Positions 28,947 to 38,777 of a stretch of DNA of 64,000 nt are shown here, piece by piece (position 1 is the first letter of the stretch; each line of letters begins with the position of its first letter). The stretch comes from Curvibacter cyanobacteriorum (GTDB lineage Bacteria; Pseudomonadota; Gammaproteobacteria; Burkholderiales; Burkholderiaceae_C). Below the pieces are notes generated by a model, which saw nothing but the letters and a program-made list of their open reading frames with translations, was not told the DNA's origin and made no database searches. The stretch is taken from assembly GCF_028649475.1 (NCBI RefSeq), contig NZ_JAQSIP010000011.1, positions 62,001-126,000 on the forward strand, given 5' to 3'. A program made the position numbers and the translations under genes.

Positions 28947-31076
28947 TCAAAATCGGGTTCGGTAGGTGATGCGCACCGAGCGCGGCTCGGCCGGGTGCAC
29001 CACCCGGTCGTTGACCGGCGATGTTTCGCCAACCAGTTGCGACGCGTAGTAGTACTGGATGTCGTTGACACGGCGGTTGAACAGGTTGAAGACATCGACT
29101 GTCAGCCCCGACGGCCGCCCCAGCATCGCCTGCAGATCGCGCGTCACCCGCAGGTTGAAGGTGGAGGCGGGCGAGGAACGCACCGAGTTGTCCTCGACCA
29201 GCGCCCCGCTGCCCAGGTAACGCCATTGCAGGCTGGCCGACCACGGGCCCAGGTCCCTCAGCGTGGCCGCCACGGACGCCACGGAATCCACCGCGTTGGG
29301 GATGCGGTCGCCGTTGACGAAGCGCGCATGGGTCCAGGCCAGGTCGGCGTCGAGCAGGAAATGCCGGTGGGGTGTCCAGCGGTTGTTGAACTCGATGCCG
29401 CGCCGCCGGCTCGCGCCACTGGGTTCGGTGGTGCCCGCGTCGCCGACATAGACCAACTCGGAATTGGAGCGCAAGGCCCAGTACGCCAGCGAGCTTTGCC
29501 ACTGGGGGATGGCTTCGGTGCGCAAGCCCAGCTCCCAACCGCGCGACGCCACCAGCCCCGGCACGGCGTCAACCGGCTCGCCGCTGCGCGGGTCGACCCG
29601 GGCCGTGGTGCCGCGCGCGTCGTTGCTGTGGAAGCCCTTGCCGGCATTGAAGAACAACTCGGTCTGCGCCCAGGGCCCCGCCACCAGGGAGAACTTGGGC
29701 GACAGCAGGCTGGCCCGCGTGCTGCCCGAGTTGGCCGCGTTGCTCAGGCTGGTGACGGCATAGCGCACCGTGTCACCGCGCAGGCCCAGCACGCTGCGCA
29801 GCCAGGGGGACAGCTGCACCATGCCCTGACCGTACACACCAAGCTGCGTCTGCCGGATGTCGTCCACGCGGGTGGTGGCCAGGGTCTGGCGCGCCTGGGT
29901 GTCAAAGAGGCCCACCTGGATGCGGTCGTTGCGCAGCTGCGCCCCCACCTCCAGCCGGGCATCGAGTCCCGCGAGGCGCTGGTTCCAGGCGCGCGACACC
30001 TGGCCACCGAACACGTTGCGGTCGTCCTGCTGCAGGAACTGGTCGCCCGTGGCGGGGCGGTCCATGGCGTAGGTGAAATTGGAGAACAGCTTCAGCGCGT
30101 ACTTCATCGCATAGGCCGAGGCGCGGGTCTCGCCATGCGCATCGCGGTCATGCCACTCGCCCGACAGGCTGTAGCGCGAGGTGTTGCCGCCGTCGCTGGG
30201 GTCGACCGTGCTGTAGCGGCCAAAGGCCTGGCCGTTGTAGCGGCCCGCATCGACCAGGCGCTGCGGCACCTGGTCGGACGCGTTCCAGCGCGCCTCGTAA
30301 GCCATCAGGCTGAGGCTCAGGCCCCGCGCGGCGCTGCCCTGGGTCAGGCGCAACACGGCGTTCTGGCGGTGCAGGCCTTCGGGCACCACCCAGGGGCCGT
30401 TGTTGCCCATCCACTCGACAGCGCCCAGCAACACCACGTCGTCCTGCAAGGCCACCGAGCCCGCCGCGACGCCACGCCGGTAGCCGTTCTGGCCCACCGA
30501 GACCTGGGCAAACGGCGCGTCCAGCCGGGTCTTGTAGTGGATGTCGGCCGCCCCCGCCGAAGCAAAGTCGCCCTGGGTGGCAAAGTAAGGGCCCTTGCGG
30601 TAGTCGATGCGCTCGACCAGCTCGGGGATCAAGAAGTTCAGGTCGGTGTAGCCCTGACCGTGGCCGTGGCTGGGCATGTTGACGGGCATGCCGTTCACCG
30701 TGGTGGCGAAGTCCGTGCCATGGTCGAGGTTGAAGCCCCGCAAGAAGTACTGGTTCGCCTTGCCGTCACCCGAGTGCTGGGTGACGATGACACCGGGGAT
30801 GAACTCCAGCACCTCGCCCGGCCGCAGCGCGGGCCGGCTGACCAGCAACTCCGACCGGATCACGCCCTGTGACGCCGCATCGCTGCTGCCCACCGAGTTG
30901 TCGTAGTGGTGCCCGGTGATGACGACCGGCGCCAGGGTGGCACGCGGTGGGGCGCCGGCGGCGGCCTCGGCGCCGTCCGCGGTTTGGGCCGGTGCGGCGC
31001 CGGCCGCACAGGTCAGCAACCAGGCCACCAGCGGCCAGCGGGGGGCATGAAAGACAGGGGTCTGCAAGGTGTTCAT
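28947..31076 (-). CDS. TonB-dependent outer-membrane receptor
   Basis: A 709-aa receptor. The signal peptide covers about the first 31 residues, followed by a TonB box-like APVVITG, a plug domain (GVIRSELLVSRPALRPGEVLEFIPGVIV, FLRGFNLDHGTDFATTVNGMPVN) and a 22-strand barrel ending in RITYRTRF, with the C-terminal aromatic Phe expected for BAM assembly. The plug contains His-rich MPSHGHGQGYTDLNF. It could take up nickel, cobalt or another metal complex: it neighbours nickel permease and urease genes and has a NikR-like palindrome upstream. This substrate is inferred; the fold only says large-ligand or metal-chelate uptake. Confidence 0.88.
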   Translation of the reverse strand: MNTLQTPVFHAPRWPLVAWLLTCAAGAAPAQTADGAEAAAGAPPRATLAPVVITGHHYDNSVGSSDAASQGVIRSELLVSRPALRPGEVLEFIPGVIVTQHSGDGKANQYFLRGFNLDHGTDFATTVNGMPVNMPSHGHGQGYTDLNFLIPELVERIDYRKGPYFATQGDFASAGAADIHYKTRLDAPFAQVSVGQNGYRRGVAAGSVALQDDVVLLGAVEWMGNNGPWVVPEGLHRQNAVLRLTQGSAARGLSLSLMAYEARWNASDQVPQRLVDAGRYNGQAFGRYSTVDPSDGGNTSRYSLSGEWHDRDAHGETRASAYAMKYALKLFSNFTYAMDRPATGDQFLQQDDRNVFGGQVSRAWNQRLAGLDARLEVGAQLRNDRIQVGLFDTQARQTLATTRVDDIRQTQLGVYGQGMVQLSPWLRSVLGLRGDTVRYAVTSLSNAANSGSTRASLLSPKFSLVAGPWAQTELFFNAGKGFHSNDARGTTARVDPRSGEPVDAVPGLVASRGWELGLRTEAIPQWQSSLAYWALRSNSELVYVGDAGTTEPSGASRRRGIEFNNRWTPHRHFLLDADLAWTHARFVNGDRIPNAVDSVASVAATLRDLGPWSASLQWRYLGSGALVEDNSVRSSPASTFNLRVTRDLQAMLGRPSGLTVDVFNLFNRRVNDIQYYYASQLVGETSPVNDRVVHPAEPRSVRITYRTRF

Positions 31077-31194
31077 GGGCAGGGCTTCCGTGGAGCGGGT
31101 TCGCGGACAGCGGCCCCGAAAGAGCGAATCGAGTCACCGGACCGCACCGGGCGGGGGCCATGGGCCGGCCCGGTGCGGGAGGTGATTCGGAATA

Positions 31195-31221
31195 GTATGA
31201 TAAATGCTGAAATCTTCATAT
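31195..31221. promoter_or_regulatory. NikR-like palindrome upstream of the TonB receptor
   Basis: GTATGA (31195-31200) and TCATAT (31216-31221) face each other across 15 bases, about 120 bases upstream of the TonB-receptor start. The E. coli NikR operator is GTATGA-N16-TCATAC, so the half-sites match but the spacing is one shorter and the last base differs. The surrounding DNA is the only AT-rich part of this intergenic region. No nikR gene is in the window. Confidence 0.4.
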
Positions 31222-31359
31222 TTTTAGAGCCAAAGCATGTCCCCCCGACCTCGGTCGAGTGGTCCCAACGGTCAGCCGCCTTGGCGGGTGCCGCAGCGCA
31301 GGCCTGTCCGCTCGCTCAGCGCGCTGCCGCGGTGCGGCCACGCGCTGCGAGCGCCGGGC

Positions 31360-33777
31360 TCAGCGCGCGGCGCCCTCCCCTGCGGGGGGCCTGCGCTGCG
31401 CGGCCAGCGCCACCGTGAAAGGCTGGTCCTGGTACAGGTGCAGATCGCGCTGCGGAAAGGCCATGACGATGCCGGCAGCGTTGAGCGCGTCGTTGATGCG
31501 GCGGCGCACATCGCTGTCGGTGACCGAGGGGCTGACGTTTTTCAGTTCGATCCAGTACTTGAGTTGGAAGCTCAGCGTGGAGTCCCCAAAGTCGTTGAAG
31601 TACACCTTGGGCGGTGGGTCCTTGAGGGCTTCGGGCGTGTCGGCCGCCGCGGCCAGCAGCAGGTCCACCACCTGCTGCGCCGGGCTGCCGTAGGCCACCC
31701 CCACCGCGACGGTGCGGCGCATGTTCTTGTCCTGGTAGGTCCAGTTGACCACGGAGCCGCCGAGCAGCTCCATGTTGGAGATGATGGACTCGTCGCCATC
31801 AAAGCCGCGCACCACACAGAACTGCCAGCCCATCTGCTTGACGTAGCCCGAGTGCTGGTTGACCACGATGTAGTCCCCGATGCGCACGGGGTGGGTGAGC
31901 TGCAGGATCAGGGCCCCGATCAGGTTCTTGACCAGGCTCTGGGCGCCAAAGCCCAACCCCACGGCCAGCACGCCCCCGAACAAGGTGAAGACACTGAGCG
32001 GGATGTGCACCAGGTTCAGTGACAGCACCACCAGCGTGGCCACCAGCACGGCCAGGGCGCCTTTGTAGATCTGGCGGGCCGTGCGCTCGCCCAGGCCCAG
32101 GGAACGCACCGCGAACTCGCGCAGCAGGTTCAGCAACCAGGCCCCCACCAGGTAGCCCACCACCAGCACCACGATGGCGCCCAGGCTCTTGCCTACCGTG
32201 ATGTTCTGGGTGGTGACCACATCCTGGCCGTTCACATTGAGCTGCTCTTTGAGGGTGAAGAGGTTGAAGTCCCAAAACAGGTGGAAGGCGCTCTGCAGCT
32301 GCAGCCACAGTTGGTCAAACACGCGCCTGGCGGGGTTGACCAGCTCCAGCGTGCGGGTGATCTCGTCGCTCAGGATGCTCATGTTCTGCTGGGTCTCGTT
32401 GACCAGGGAGAGGGTGTTGATGAGTTGCTCCTGCAAGGCGGCGTCGATCTCCGACGGGACCGCGGCACTGCCCGACTGGACCGCGTCGGTGCTGGCGGGC
32501 CGGCGCGCCAGGGCGTCATCCATGAGGCTGTTGACCGTGAGGTTGATGGCCTGCAGGTCCGCGGCCTGGGTCGCCAGGCGGCTGCTGATGGCCTGCGGGC
32601 TGTGGGCGCTGTCGTTGTAGAGGTCGTAGCGCCACTGCCAGATCTGCTGGTTCTTGTTGTCCAGGTCGGCCTGAAACTGCGCCAGCAACTGGTTCCAGAA
32701 CAGCGTGCCAATGGTCAGGCTGGGGTTCTGGAGGCGCAAGATCGCCAGGCGCTGCGCGTCCTGGGCCATCATGTTCTGGCGTTTGGCGATGCGGTCGCGC
32801 AGCGCATCGGTGATGCCATGGAGCATCAGCTCGTCAAAGCGCACACGCGGCCGGAGCTCGGCGATGGCGGCGGTGTTGGCGGCGATTTTTTGCCGGGCTT
32901 GCCGTTGGGCCTGCTGCAAGAATTCGCCGAGCCGGATGTGGTACAGCGCCTGATTGGCGGTGAGGTCGGCGTGCATCTGCGCCCCGGCTTGCGCCCAGGC
33001 CACGGCCACCGGGGGCGGCGCTGCCGCTGCCGCAGGGGGGCTGGCGGCGCGGGCCGCCTGGCCCGCGTGCCCTGCGCTCGCGGGCACGGGGGGCGGGACG
33101 GGGGCCGGGGCCACGGTGGGTGTCGACGCCGTGGGCGTGCTGTCCACCGAGGCGGTCAGCGCCTCCTGGTCCACCAGCAATTGCTTCTGAAGCAGCAAGA
33201 GCTGGTTGCCGTTTTTCTTGATGAGTTCGTCGGCGCTGTCGAGCGAGAGGCGCATTTTGTAGTTGTCGGCCTCGAGCGCGTAAAGCGCGATGATGCCCAC
33301 GTCAGGTGGCGCCGCCTGGGGCGCCCGGCCCCCCGAGGGCGCGGGCTGCGGGCGGCTCTTGGGGGCCAGGGGGCCGTTGGGATCGGCGGGGCCCTGGGCG
33401 GGCTGACGTTGCAGCAGCGCGAACTCCTGCTCAAGCGCCAAGCGCTGCAGGCAAATGTTGCGCACCCCTTCGTACAAGGTCTGCCGCTGGCTCTGGTCCG
33501 CCGGCGGCACGCTGCCGGGCGGCCCAGGCTTGCCCTCGGTCTTCTGGTACGCCAGCCACTCCTGCTTGACCTTGTCCAGGCACTGCTGCGGGCTCAGCGC
33601 CGCCGCGGACGTGGGCTTGGCATCGGTGCCAAAAAGGGCGGTGTAGGGGTGGGCCAACAGCGTGATGTTCTCCAGCACGCCATTGGCACTGAGGGCCGCG
33701 GCAGCCGGACGGGCCGTCCCCCACAAGCCCAGGCACAGGGCCGGGACCAACAGGGCGGGGGAAAGGAAGCGGTTCAT
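31360..33777 (-). CDS. Mechanosensitive ion channel protein with long periplasmic domain (MscS family)
   Basis: An 805-aa inner-membrane channel with a signal-like N-terminus, a long Ala/Pro/Gln-rich periplasmic region (about 30-500, with coiled-coil stretches and a Pro/Ala linker near 230), then a membrane part and the MscS core: VLAVGLGFGAQSLVKNLIGALILQLTHPVRIGDYIVV (TM3 and beta domain) and FGDSTLSFQLKYWIELK. It resembles the DUF3772-type KefA/MscK-like proteins. It relieves osmotic stress in that family. It starts at an ATGA overlap with the nickel permease gene, so it is the tail of the urease operon. Confidence 0.83.
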   Translation of the reverse strand: MNRFLSPALLVPALCLGLWGTARPAAAALSANGVLENITLLAHPYTALFGTDAKPTSAAALSPQQCLDKVKQEWLAYQKTEGKPGPPGSVPPADQSQRQTLYEGVRNICLQRLALEQEFALLQRQPAQGPADPNGPLAPKSRPQPAPSGGRAPQAAPPDVGIIALYALEADNYKMRLSLDSADELIKKNGNQLLLLQKQLLVDQEALTASVDSTPTASTPTVAPAPVPPPVPASAGHAGQAARAASPPAAAAAPPPVAVAWAQAGAQMHADLTANQALYHIRLGEFLQQAQRQARQKIAANTAAIAELRPRVRFDELMLHGITDALRDRIAKRQNMMAQDAQRLAILRLQNPSLTIGTLFWNQLLAQFQADLDNKNQQIWQWRYDLYNDSAHSPQAISSRLATQAADLQAINLTVNSLMDDALARRPASTDAVQSGSAAVPSEIDAALQEQLINTLSLVNETQQNMSILSDEITRTLELVNPARRVFDQLWLQLQSAFHLFWDFNLFTLKEQLNVNGQDVVTTQNITVGKSLGAIVVLVVGYLVGAWLLNLLREFAVRSLGLGERTARQIYKGALAVLVATLVVLSLNLVHIPLSVFTLFGGVLAVGLGFGAQSLVKNLIGALILQLTHPVRIGDYIVVNQHSGYVKQMGWQFCVVRGFDGDESIISNMELLGGSVVNWTYQDKNMRRTVAVGVAYGSPAQQVVDLLLAAAADTPEALKDPPPKVYFNDFGDSTLSFQLKYWIELKNVSPSVTDSDVRRRINDALNAAGIVMAFPQRDLHLYQDQPFTVALAAQRRPPAGEGAAR

Positions 33778-34610
33778 GGCGGTGCGGGCTCCTGTGGCGA
33801 CAGCCTGGGCCGGCGGGCCCAGCGTGCATAAACAAAACTGCTGGCGAGCAGCAAGACGCTGCCCAGGCTCAGCGCCAGCCCTGAGCCCTGCGCCCAGTCA
33901 TCGACCGCAGTGGAGAACTGGCGCGCCATGCCCAGGGCCGCCATGCCCAGGCTCATCAGCGCCACCGTCAGGCCCAGGGTGCGCCCGGCTTGGGGCGCCA
34001 GGCCCTGGTTGCGCGTCAGCAGCGAGCTCATCCACCAGCCCGCGGAACCATCCACGCACAGCATGCCCAGCAGGAAAGCCAGCGCCAGCAACACCGGGTC
34101 TGCCGCCGCGGGCCCGGCCAGCGCACTGCTGCCGAACAGCACCGCCTGGCCCACCGTGTCGTAGGAGATCGCAAACAAGGCCCCCACCAACAGGGCCGCC
34201 GCAGGGTGGCGCAGACGCCGGGTCAGGCCCGCCATCAGCCAGGGCGGCGGCGGCGGCTCGGCCGGCCCGGTCGAGCGCGGCGCGCTCACCAGCACCTGGC
34301 GCAGATTGGCCCAGCCCAGCAGCAACAAAAAGCCCACCGACAGGCCGTTGCCCGCCAGCGCCAGCCAGTCGGGTGCGCTCCAGTGGCGGCGCATCAGGCT
34401 GGTGGCGATGGCGATCAGCAGCACCACCACGCCATGGCCCAGCGAGAAGAAGACGCCGCTGAACCGCGCCAGCCGCGGGTAGCGCTGGAAGTGCAGCCGC
34501 GTCAGCGAGTCGATCGCCACCAGGTGGTCGGCGTCGAAGCCATGGCGCACGCCCAGGCCGAACGCCAGCATCAAGGGCAACAAAGCAGCGGTGCCGAGAT
34601 CAGGGAACAT
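33774..34610 (-). CDS. NiCoT-like nickel permease
   Basis: A 278-aa polytopic protein with about seven hydrophobic segments. The TM2 motif RHGFDADHLVAIDSLTR matches the NiCoT signature (His plus DxDH) that binds Ni/Co. A second conserved region is FFSLGHGVVVLLIAI, and SYDTVGQAVLFG is also typical. The protein is shorter than HoxN/NixA (about 330-350 aa), as in UreH-type permeases linked to ureases. It lies between the urea transporter and the MscS-family channel on the same strand, which supports nickel supply to urease. Confidence 0.82.
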   Translation of the reverse strand: MFPDLGTAALLPLMLAFGLGVRHGFDADHLVAIDSLTRLHFQRYPRLARFSGVFFSLGHGVVVLLIAIATSLMRRHWSAPDWLALAGNGLSVGFLLLLGWANLRQVLVSAPRSTGPAEPPPPPWLMAGLTRRLRHPAAALLVGALFAISYDTVGQAVLFGSSALAGPAAADPVLLALAFLLGMLCVDGSAGWWMSSLLTRNQGLAPQAGRTLGLTVALMSLGMAALGMARQFSTAVDDWAQGSGLALSLGSVLLLASSFVYARWARRPRLSPQEPAPP

Positions 34611-34665
34611 GGCAAACCAATCGGGCGCACAGAGGGACAGGGGGGATCAGGTCGCGGCAGGCCAC

Positions 34666-35649
34666 TCAGTTGCGGCCAAAGCTGCTGCTGCGGTTGGGCT
34701 GATGGGGGTGGATCAGCAGGTCCATCTTGGGCAGGGTGAACAGCCACATCGCGATCAGGTACGCCGCGGTCAGGCTGGGCACGCCATAGGGCGCCAGCCA
34801 GTGGTTGAGGGCCCCTTGGATGATCACGGTGAAGACCACCGCGAGCCCCCCCACCAGCGCCGAGCGGGGAGACGGCTCGATGAACACCACCGCCACCGCC
34901 ATGGCGCTGAGCACGGCGCTGAAGCCATACAGGCCGCTTTGCACAGTCTGGCGGTCGGCGCCCAACACGGTGGCACAGACCAGCGCCAGCAGCGCCCCCA
35001 GCCAGGCCGCCAGGGCCCCGCCGCGTGACGCCACCGCCACGCCCAGCAAGATCAGCAAGCCGCTCCAGGCGTTGTTGAGCAGGAACACCTGTGAGATGTT
35101 GCGCAGCGTCACCTGCAGCGCCAACAAGGCGTCCAGGTCGGCCCAACGGGCGGCTTGCGGCACCGCCAGGGTGTCGCTCACCGGGGCGATGAAATGCAGC
35201 CCGTCAAAGGCCGCCACACTGAACAGCAGCAGCCAGGTGGTCAGCACAAAGGGGCCGGTGGAGACCGCCACGTCCCAGGTCTTGGTGAGCACATTGCTCA
35301 GGGCGTCCACGATGATGGTGGTCATGGCCGCGCCCAGCACGATCAGGCCCCACATCAACCCATCGCCCTGCAAGAAGGTCGGCAAGGCCACCCCCAGCAG
35401 CACGCCGTTGAAGCCATACATGCCGGTGTGCAGGGGGTCTTTGGCGCGGTCGATCACCAAGGCCGTCAGGGTGGCCGAGGCGCCCCCCACCAGGCTGCCC
35501 CAGAAGGGCCCCCAGTCACCACTGGCCTGGCACGCCACCCCAATGGCGATCAGAAAAAACAGGCCTGTGAGGGCGTTGTTCATGAAAAACACCTGCGCAA
35601 AGCCCTTGAGCAGGGCACGCAGAAAATCCAGCAAAGGCATGGGGGTCAT
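34666..35649 (-). CDS. Urea transporter (UT family)
   Basis: A 327-aa channel-like urea transporter of the UT/Yut family, built of two homologous halves. Each half contains the family pattern: LLKGFAQVFFMNNALTGLFFLIAI near residue 12 and NISQVFLLNNAWSGLLILLGVAV near 185, plus YGFNGVLLGVALPTF and YGFSAVLSAMAVAVVF. The start at 35649 has GGAG seven bases upstream; an upstream in-frame ATG (35682) overlaps ureD. It follows ureD by 19 bases, so it belongs to the urease operon and imports the enzyme's substrate. Confidence 0.87.
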   Translation of the reverse strand: MTPMPLLDFLRALLKGFAQVFFMNNALTGLFFLIAIGVACQASGDWGPFWGSLVGGASATLTALVIDRAKDPLHTGMYGFNGVLLGVALPTFLQGDGLMWGLIVLGAAMTTIIVDALSNVLTKTWDVAVSTGPFVLTTWLLLFSVAAFDGLHFIAPVSDTLAVPQAARWADLDALLALQVTLRNISQVFLLNNAWSGLLILLGVAVASRGGALAAWLGALLALVCATVLGADRQTVQSGLYGFSAVLSAMAVAVVFIEPSPRSALVGGLAVVFTVIIQGALNHWLAPYGVPSLTAAYLIAMWLFTLPKMDLLIHPHQPNRSSSFGRN

Positions 35650-35668
35650 GGGGTTCTCCAAGGCGCGT

Positions 35669-36619
35669 TCAACGCCAGGCAAATTCGGTGGGCAAGGTGC
35701 GGCCCACCGCTTCTTCGCGGCAGATCTGCCAAATCGCCCGGATCTGCTGGCGCACCTGCTCGCTTTGCCGCGCCACCACCCGGAACATCAGGCCCAGCTG
35801 GTCGGGCAAGGCCACCACGCCACTGACCCAGCCAGCCTCGAGGTCCACCCCACAGAGCGCCACCGCCCGCGCACGGATGCGCTGCGCCACCTCGGCAGGG
35901 GTCAACACCAGCAAGGTGCCGAAAGTCTCCAGCCCGTGCATCACGCTCTCCAGCGAGAGCGGGTACAAGGCGGGGTCGATCAGCAGCTTCTCGCTGAACA
36001 CCAGTCGCCCGTCGGGACGGAACACGCGCACGGCAAACGACAGCTGCCGGTACTCAAAGCGCTCACCGCCCGCGTGGTGCAGGCGCCCCGGCATCACGAA
36101 CTCGCTCAGCAGCAAGGTGGCGCTCTCGTCGAGCATCACATGGGTCTGGCTGGCGTAGCGGGTGTGGCGGTAGGGGATCACCACCTCGGGCATGAACTCC
36201 AGGTAGGCCCCGGGCCCGAGCGACAGGTTCTGGGCCTGCAAGGCGTAGTTGGCGTCCATGGCATGCAAACGCGTGGCGCCCTGCGTGGTCACCTGGGCGC
36301 AGGCGGCCGCGGCCACATCGACCTCGATGCTCAAGCGGTCGCCTTGCAAGGTGCCGCCGCCGACCGACAAGATCATGCAGATCGGCAGCTCCGGCATCGC
36401 CTCGTCCCAATACAGGGCCTGCTGCACCAGCAAGGGGCTGATGCGGTGCAGGTGCGCCAGCACCGACCGCCCCTGGCGGCGCTCGAAGCGCAGTTGCAGC
36501 AGGCCCACTTTGCCGTGGGCCGCGGCGGGCATTTGCGCGGGCTGGCTGCGGTAGGCATCCAGCTCGGCAAGCTGCTCCATCTGCGCGATGGACGTGGGCC
36601 AGGCGGCGGCGGTGTTCAT
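35669..36619 (-). CDS. ureD: Urease accessory protein UreD (UreH)
   Basis: A 316-aa accessory protein that binds urease apoprotein and, with UreF and UreG, delivers nickel. Family landmarks are ILSVGGGTLQGDRLSIEVDVAAAACAQVTTQGATRLH near residue 85-120 and PEVVIPYRHTRYASQTHVML. The start overlaps the ureG stop as ATGA. In most operons ureD precedes ureA; here it follows ureG, an arrangement also seen in some beta-proteobacteria. Confidence 0.92.
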   Translation of the reverse strand: MNTAAAWPTSIAQMEQLAELDAYRSQPAQMPAAAHGKVGLLQLRFERRQGRSVLAHLHRISPLLVQQALYWDEAMPELPICMILSVGGGTLQGDRLSIEVDVAAAACAQVTTQGATRLHAMDANYALQAQNLSLGPGAYLEFMPEVVIPYRHTRYASQTHVMLDESATLLLSEFVMPGRLHHAGGERFEYRQLSFAVRVFRPDGRLVFSEKLLIDPALYPLSLESVMHGLETFGTLLVLTPAEVAQRIRARAVALCGVDLEAGWVSGVVALPDQLGLMFRVVARQSEQVRQQIRAIWQICREEAVGRTLPTEFAWR

Positions 36620-37245
36620 GCTTTGAGCGGCACGTCGAACAGGCTCATTTCATGGATCAGGGCCACCAGCTCGTGGATGCCCTCGCCGGTCTTGCAGTTG
36701 GTGAACAGGAAGGGCTTGTGCTTGCGCATCATCTTGGCGTCGTCGTGCATGACCTGCAGGCTGGCGCCCACATAGGGGGCCAGGTCGGTCTTGTTGATCA
36801 CCAGGATGTCGGACTGCGAGATGCCAGGCCCGTTCTTGCGCGGGATCTTGTCGCCCGCGGCAACGTCGATCACGTAGATGAAAAAGTCCACCAGCGCGGG
36901 GCTGAAGGTGAGGGTCAGGTTGTCGCCACCGGATTCGATCAGCACCACATCGGTCTCGGGGAAGCGCGACTCCATGTCCTCGACCGCGGCCAGGTTCATC
37001 GAGGGGTCTTCACGCACCGCCGTGTGCGGACAGGCCCCGGTCTCCACCCCCATGATTTTTTCTTCCACCAGGATGCCCTTGAGCGTGCGCTGCACATGCT
37101 TGGCGTCCTCGGTGGTGACGATGTCGTTGGTGATGATCAACATCTTGATGCCGAAGTTGATCAGCACCGGGGTGATGGCTTCGATGATGGCGGTCTTGCC
37201 AGAGCCGACGGGGCCGCCAATGCCGATGCGGGTGATTCTTTTCAT
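36616..37245 (-). CDS. ureG: Urease accessory GTPase UreG
   Basis: A 209-aa SIMIBI-class GTPase powering nickel insertion into urease. P-loop GGPVGSGKTAI (about residue 8), metal-binding EKIMGVETGACPHTAVREDPS with the conserved Cys-Pro-His, ESGGDN and the G4-type NKTDLAPY are all present. It sits 40 bases after ureF and overlaps ureD. Length and motifs are normal. Confidence 0.95.
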   Translation of the reverse strand: MKRITRIGIGGPVGSGKTAIIEAITPVLINFGIKMLIITNDIVTTEDAKHVQRTLKGILVEEKIMGVETGACPHTAVREDPSMNLAAVEDMESRFPETDVVLIESGGDNLTLTFSPALVDFFIYVIDVAAGDKIPRKNGPGISQSDILVINKTDLAPYVGASLQVMHDDAKMMRKHKPFLFTNCKTGEGIHELVALIHEMSLFDVPLKA

Positions 37246-37285
37246 GGGATTCCTGTTGGTTTGAAGGGGGAGAGGGGCGACGGGC

Positions 37286-37999
37286 TCAGTTCATGAACAT
37301 GCGGACCGTGGCCTGTTCGTGGTGCGCCACGAGCACGTCGAACACCGGCGAGAAACTGGCCATGTCGTCCAGCGCGCAAGTGGCTTTCTGGCGGTAGATC
37401 TCATCCACCTCGTCGTGCAGCTCGAAGGCGATGCGCTGGGTGCTGTAGTGGTCGACCTTCATGAGGCGCAGCGCGGCGCCCAGCATCATGGACACCACGC
37501 CGTAGTGGTGCACCGCGAACGCCTCGTCCTCGGCCACCCCGAGCAAGGCGAACAACATCCCGGCACTGACCGGAAAACTGCCCGCCGTGCGGCCGTCGCG
37601 GATGCTGGCCAGCCACTGGGTCTGCAGCGGGTGGGGCAGCAGGCGCTCACCGAGCTCGGTGAGCTTCTTGCCCATGCGGGTGAGCATCTGACGTTGCTCC
37701 TGCCCGACCCGCCGGATCATCAGCGCCTGGTCCACCGCCAGCAGTGGCGGCAACTCGCCGACCAAGGCCACGCGGTGGGCATGCAGCAAGGCCACCCCGT
37801 CGAGGCCCGCGCTCTGCCAGGCCACCCCTTGCACAAAGCGCTTGAGGCTGGCGGCGTCCTGCACGATGCCGGTCTGCAAGGCCGACTCCAGCCCGTTGGA
37901 GAAAGAGAAGGCCCCCACCGGCAAGGTGCCGTCGCCCCATTGCAGGATGCGCAGCAGACGCGTCAAAGGGAGCGTGGACCGAGACACAGGCACCCTCAC
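37286..37999 (-). CDS. ureF: Urease accessory protein UreF
   Basis: A 237-aa all-helical accessory protein that couples UreG GTPase activity to urease activation. Landmarks are [26 protein letters not shown] near residue 14-40, [16 protein letters not shown] and [13 protein letters not shown]. The start is GTG at 37999, overlapping the ureE stop as GTGA; no upstream ATG is available in frame without entering ureE. The C-terminal RMFMN is near the usual end. Confidence 0.93.
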   Translation of the reverse strand: MRVPVSRSTLPLTRLLRILQWGDGTLPVGAFSFSNGLESALQTGIVQDAASLKRFVQGVAWQSAGLDGVALLHAHRVALVGELPPLLAVDQALMIRRVGQEQRQMLTRMGKKLTELGERLLPHPLQTQWLASIRDGRTAGSFPVSAGMLFALLGVAEDEAFAVHHYGVVSMMLGAALRLMKVDHYSTQRIAFELHDEVDEIYRQKATCALDDMASFSPVFDVLVAHHEQATVRMFMN

Positions 38000-38766
38000 A
38001 CCAGGGCGGGCGGCGAGGCGGCGTCGTGGCGGTGGTGGTGCTGCGCCCCCGCCGTGTCGTCGTCGTTCGGACCGTGGGGGTGGGCGTGGCTGTGCACCTC
38101 GCCCTCATGCGCATGGGGGTGCGCATGGACCTCATGGGGGTGCGGGTGGGCGTGGGGGTGCGCCCCATCGGTGCCCGGCGCGCCAGCACCCTCTGCGCCC
38201 GCCGCCACCAACTGGTCGTAGTGCACGTGCGGGGTCGAATCGGCCCCCGCGAACAGGCGCCGCGACTCGTGGGGTGCGAGGTAGCGGATCACCTCGGAGC
38301 CCGGCACAAAGCGGTGCTGGATGTGCTCGAACTGGTGGGTGCGCATGACCGAGCCCATCACCTTCTGGTCCACCGTCAGCGGCACGTAGAAGGTGTGGCC
38401 TTTGACCACCGCGGGCCAGTGCTGGTTGCCCAGCGCGTGGCCCAGTTCAAAGCAGGTGCGCATCAGCAACTCGGGGCTCATGGGCTGCTGCGTGTCGAGC
38501 TCGATCACCAGCACCTCGCGCAGGGCGATTTCCACCACCAGGGCCTGGCCGGTCTCGGCGTTGAAGTACAGCACGTCGCCGTCCTTCATGAAGGTTTTGC
38601 GGGGCAGGGAGATGGCGATCTCCAGCCCGCTGTCGGTCACCGTGCGCAAGCGGTTTTTCTGGGCGTCCCACTGGTTGAGCAACAAACGCTCGGGCGCTCG
38701 CCCGGCCAAGGTCTGCACCCAGTGGGGGTCGTCCCGGTGGCCCAGGATGTCGTGGATCAGGATCAT
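37996..38766 (-). CDS. ureE: Urease nickel metallochaperone UreE with long His-rich tail
   Basis: A 256-aa nickel chaperone. The N-terminal peptide-binding domain has [21 protein letters not shown] and the C-terminal metal domain has [19 protein letters not shown], with the dimer-interface His in GNQHWP. The last 45 residues hold 17 His in [14 protein letters not shown] repeats, a nickel buffer as in Klebsiella UreE. ATG at 38766 is followed by ILIHDILGH; it begins 11 bases after ureC. The longer open frame upstream (to 39180) is a shadow of ureC. Confidence 0.93.
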   Translation of the reverse strand: MILIHDILGHRDDPHWVQTLAGRAPERLLLNQWDAQKNRLRTVTDSGLEIAISLPRKTFMKDGDVLYFNAETGQALVVEIALREVLVIELDTQQPMSPELLMRTCFELGHALGNQHWPAVVKGHTFYVPLTVDQKVMGSVMRTHQFEHIQHRFVPGSEVIRYLAPHESRRLFAGADSTPHVHYDQLVAAGAEGAGAPGTDGAHPHAHPHPHEVHAHPHAHEGEVHSHAHPHGPNDDDTAGAQHHHRHDAASPPALV

Positions 38767-38777
38767 GGACAGGACTT

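Noticed and set aside
38026..38160. Repeat array or CRISPR in the GGTGCGC-rich stretch
   Set aside because: It is the coding sequence of the UreE His-rich tail; units are irregular and there are no spacers.
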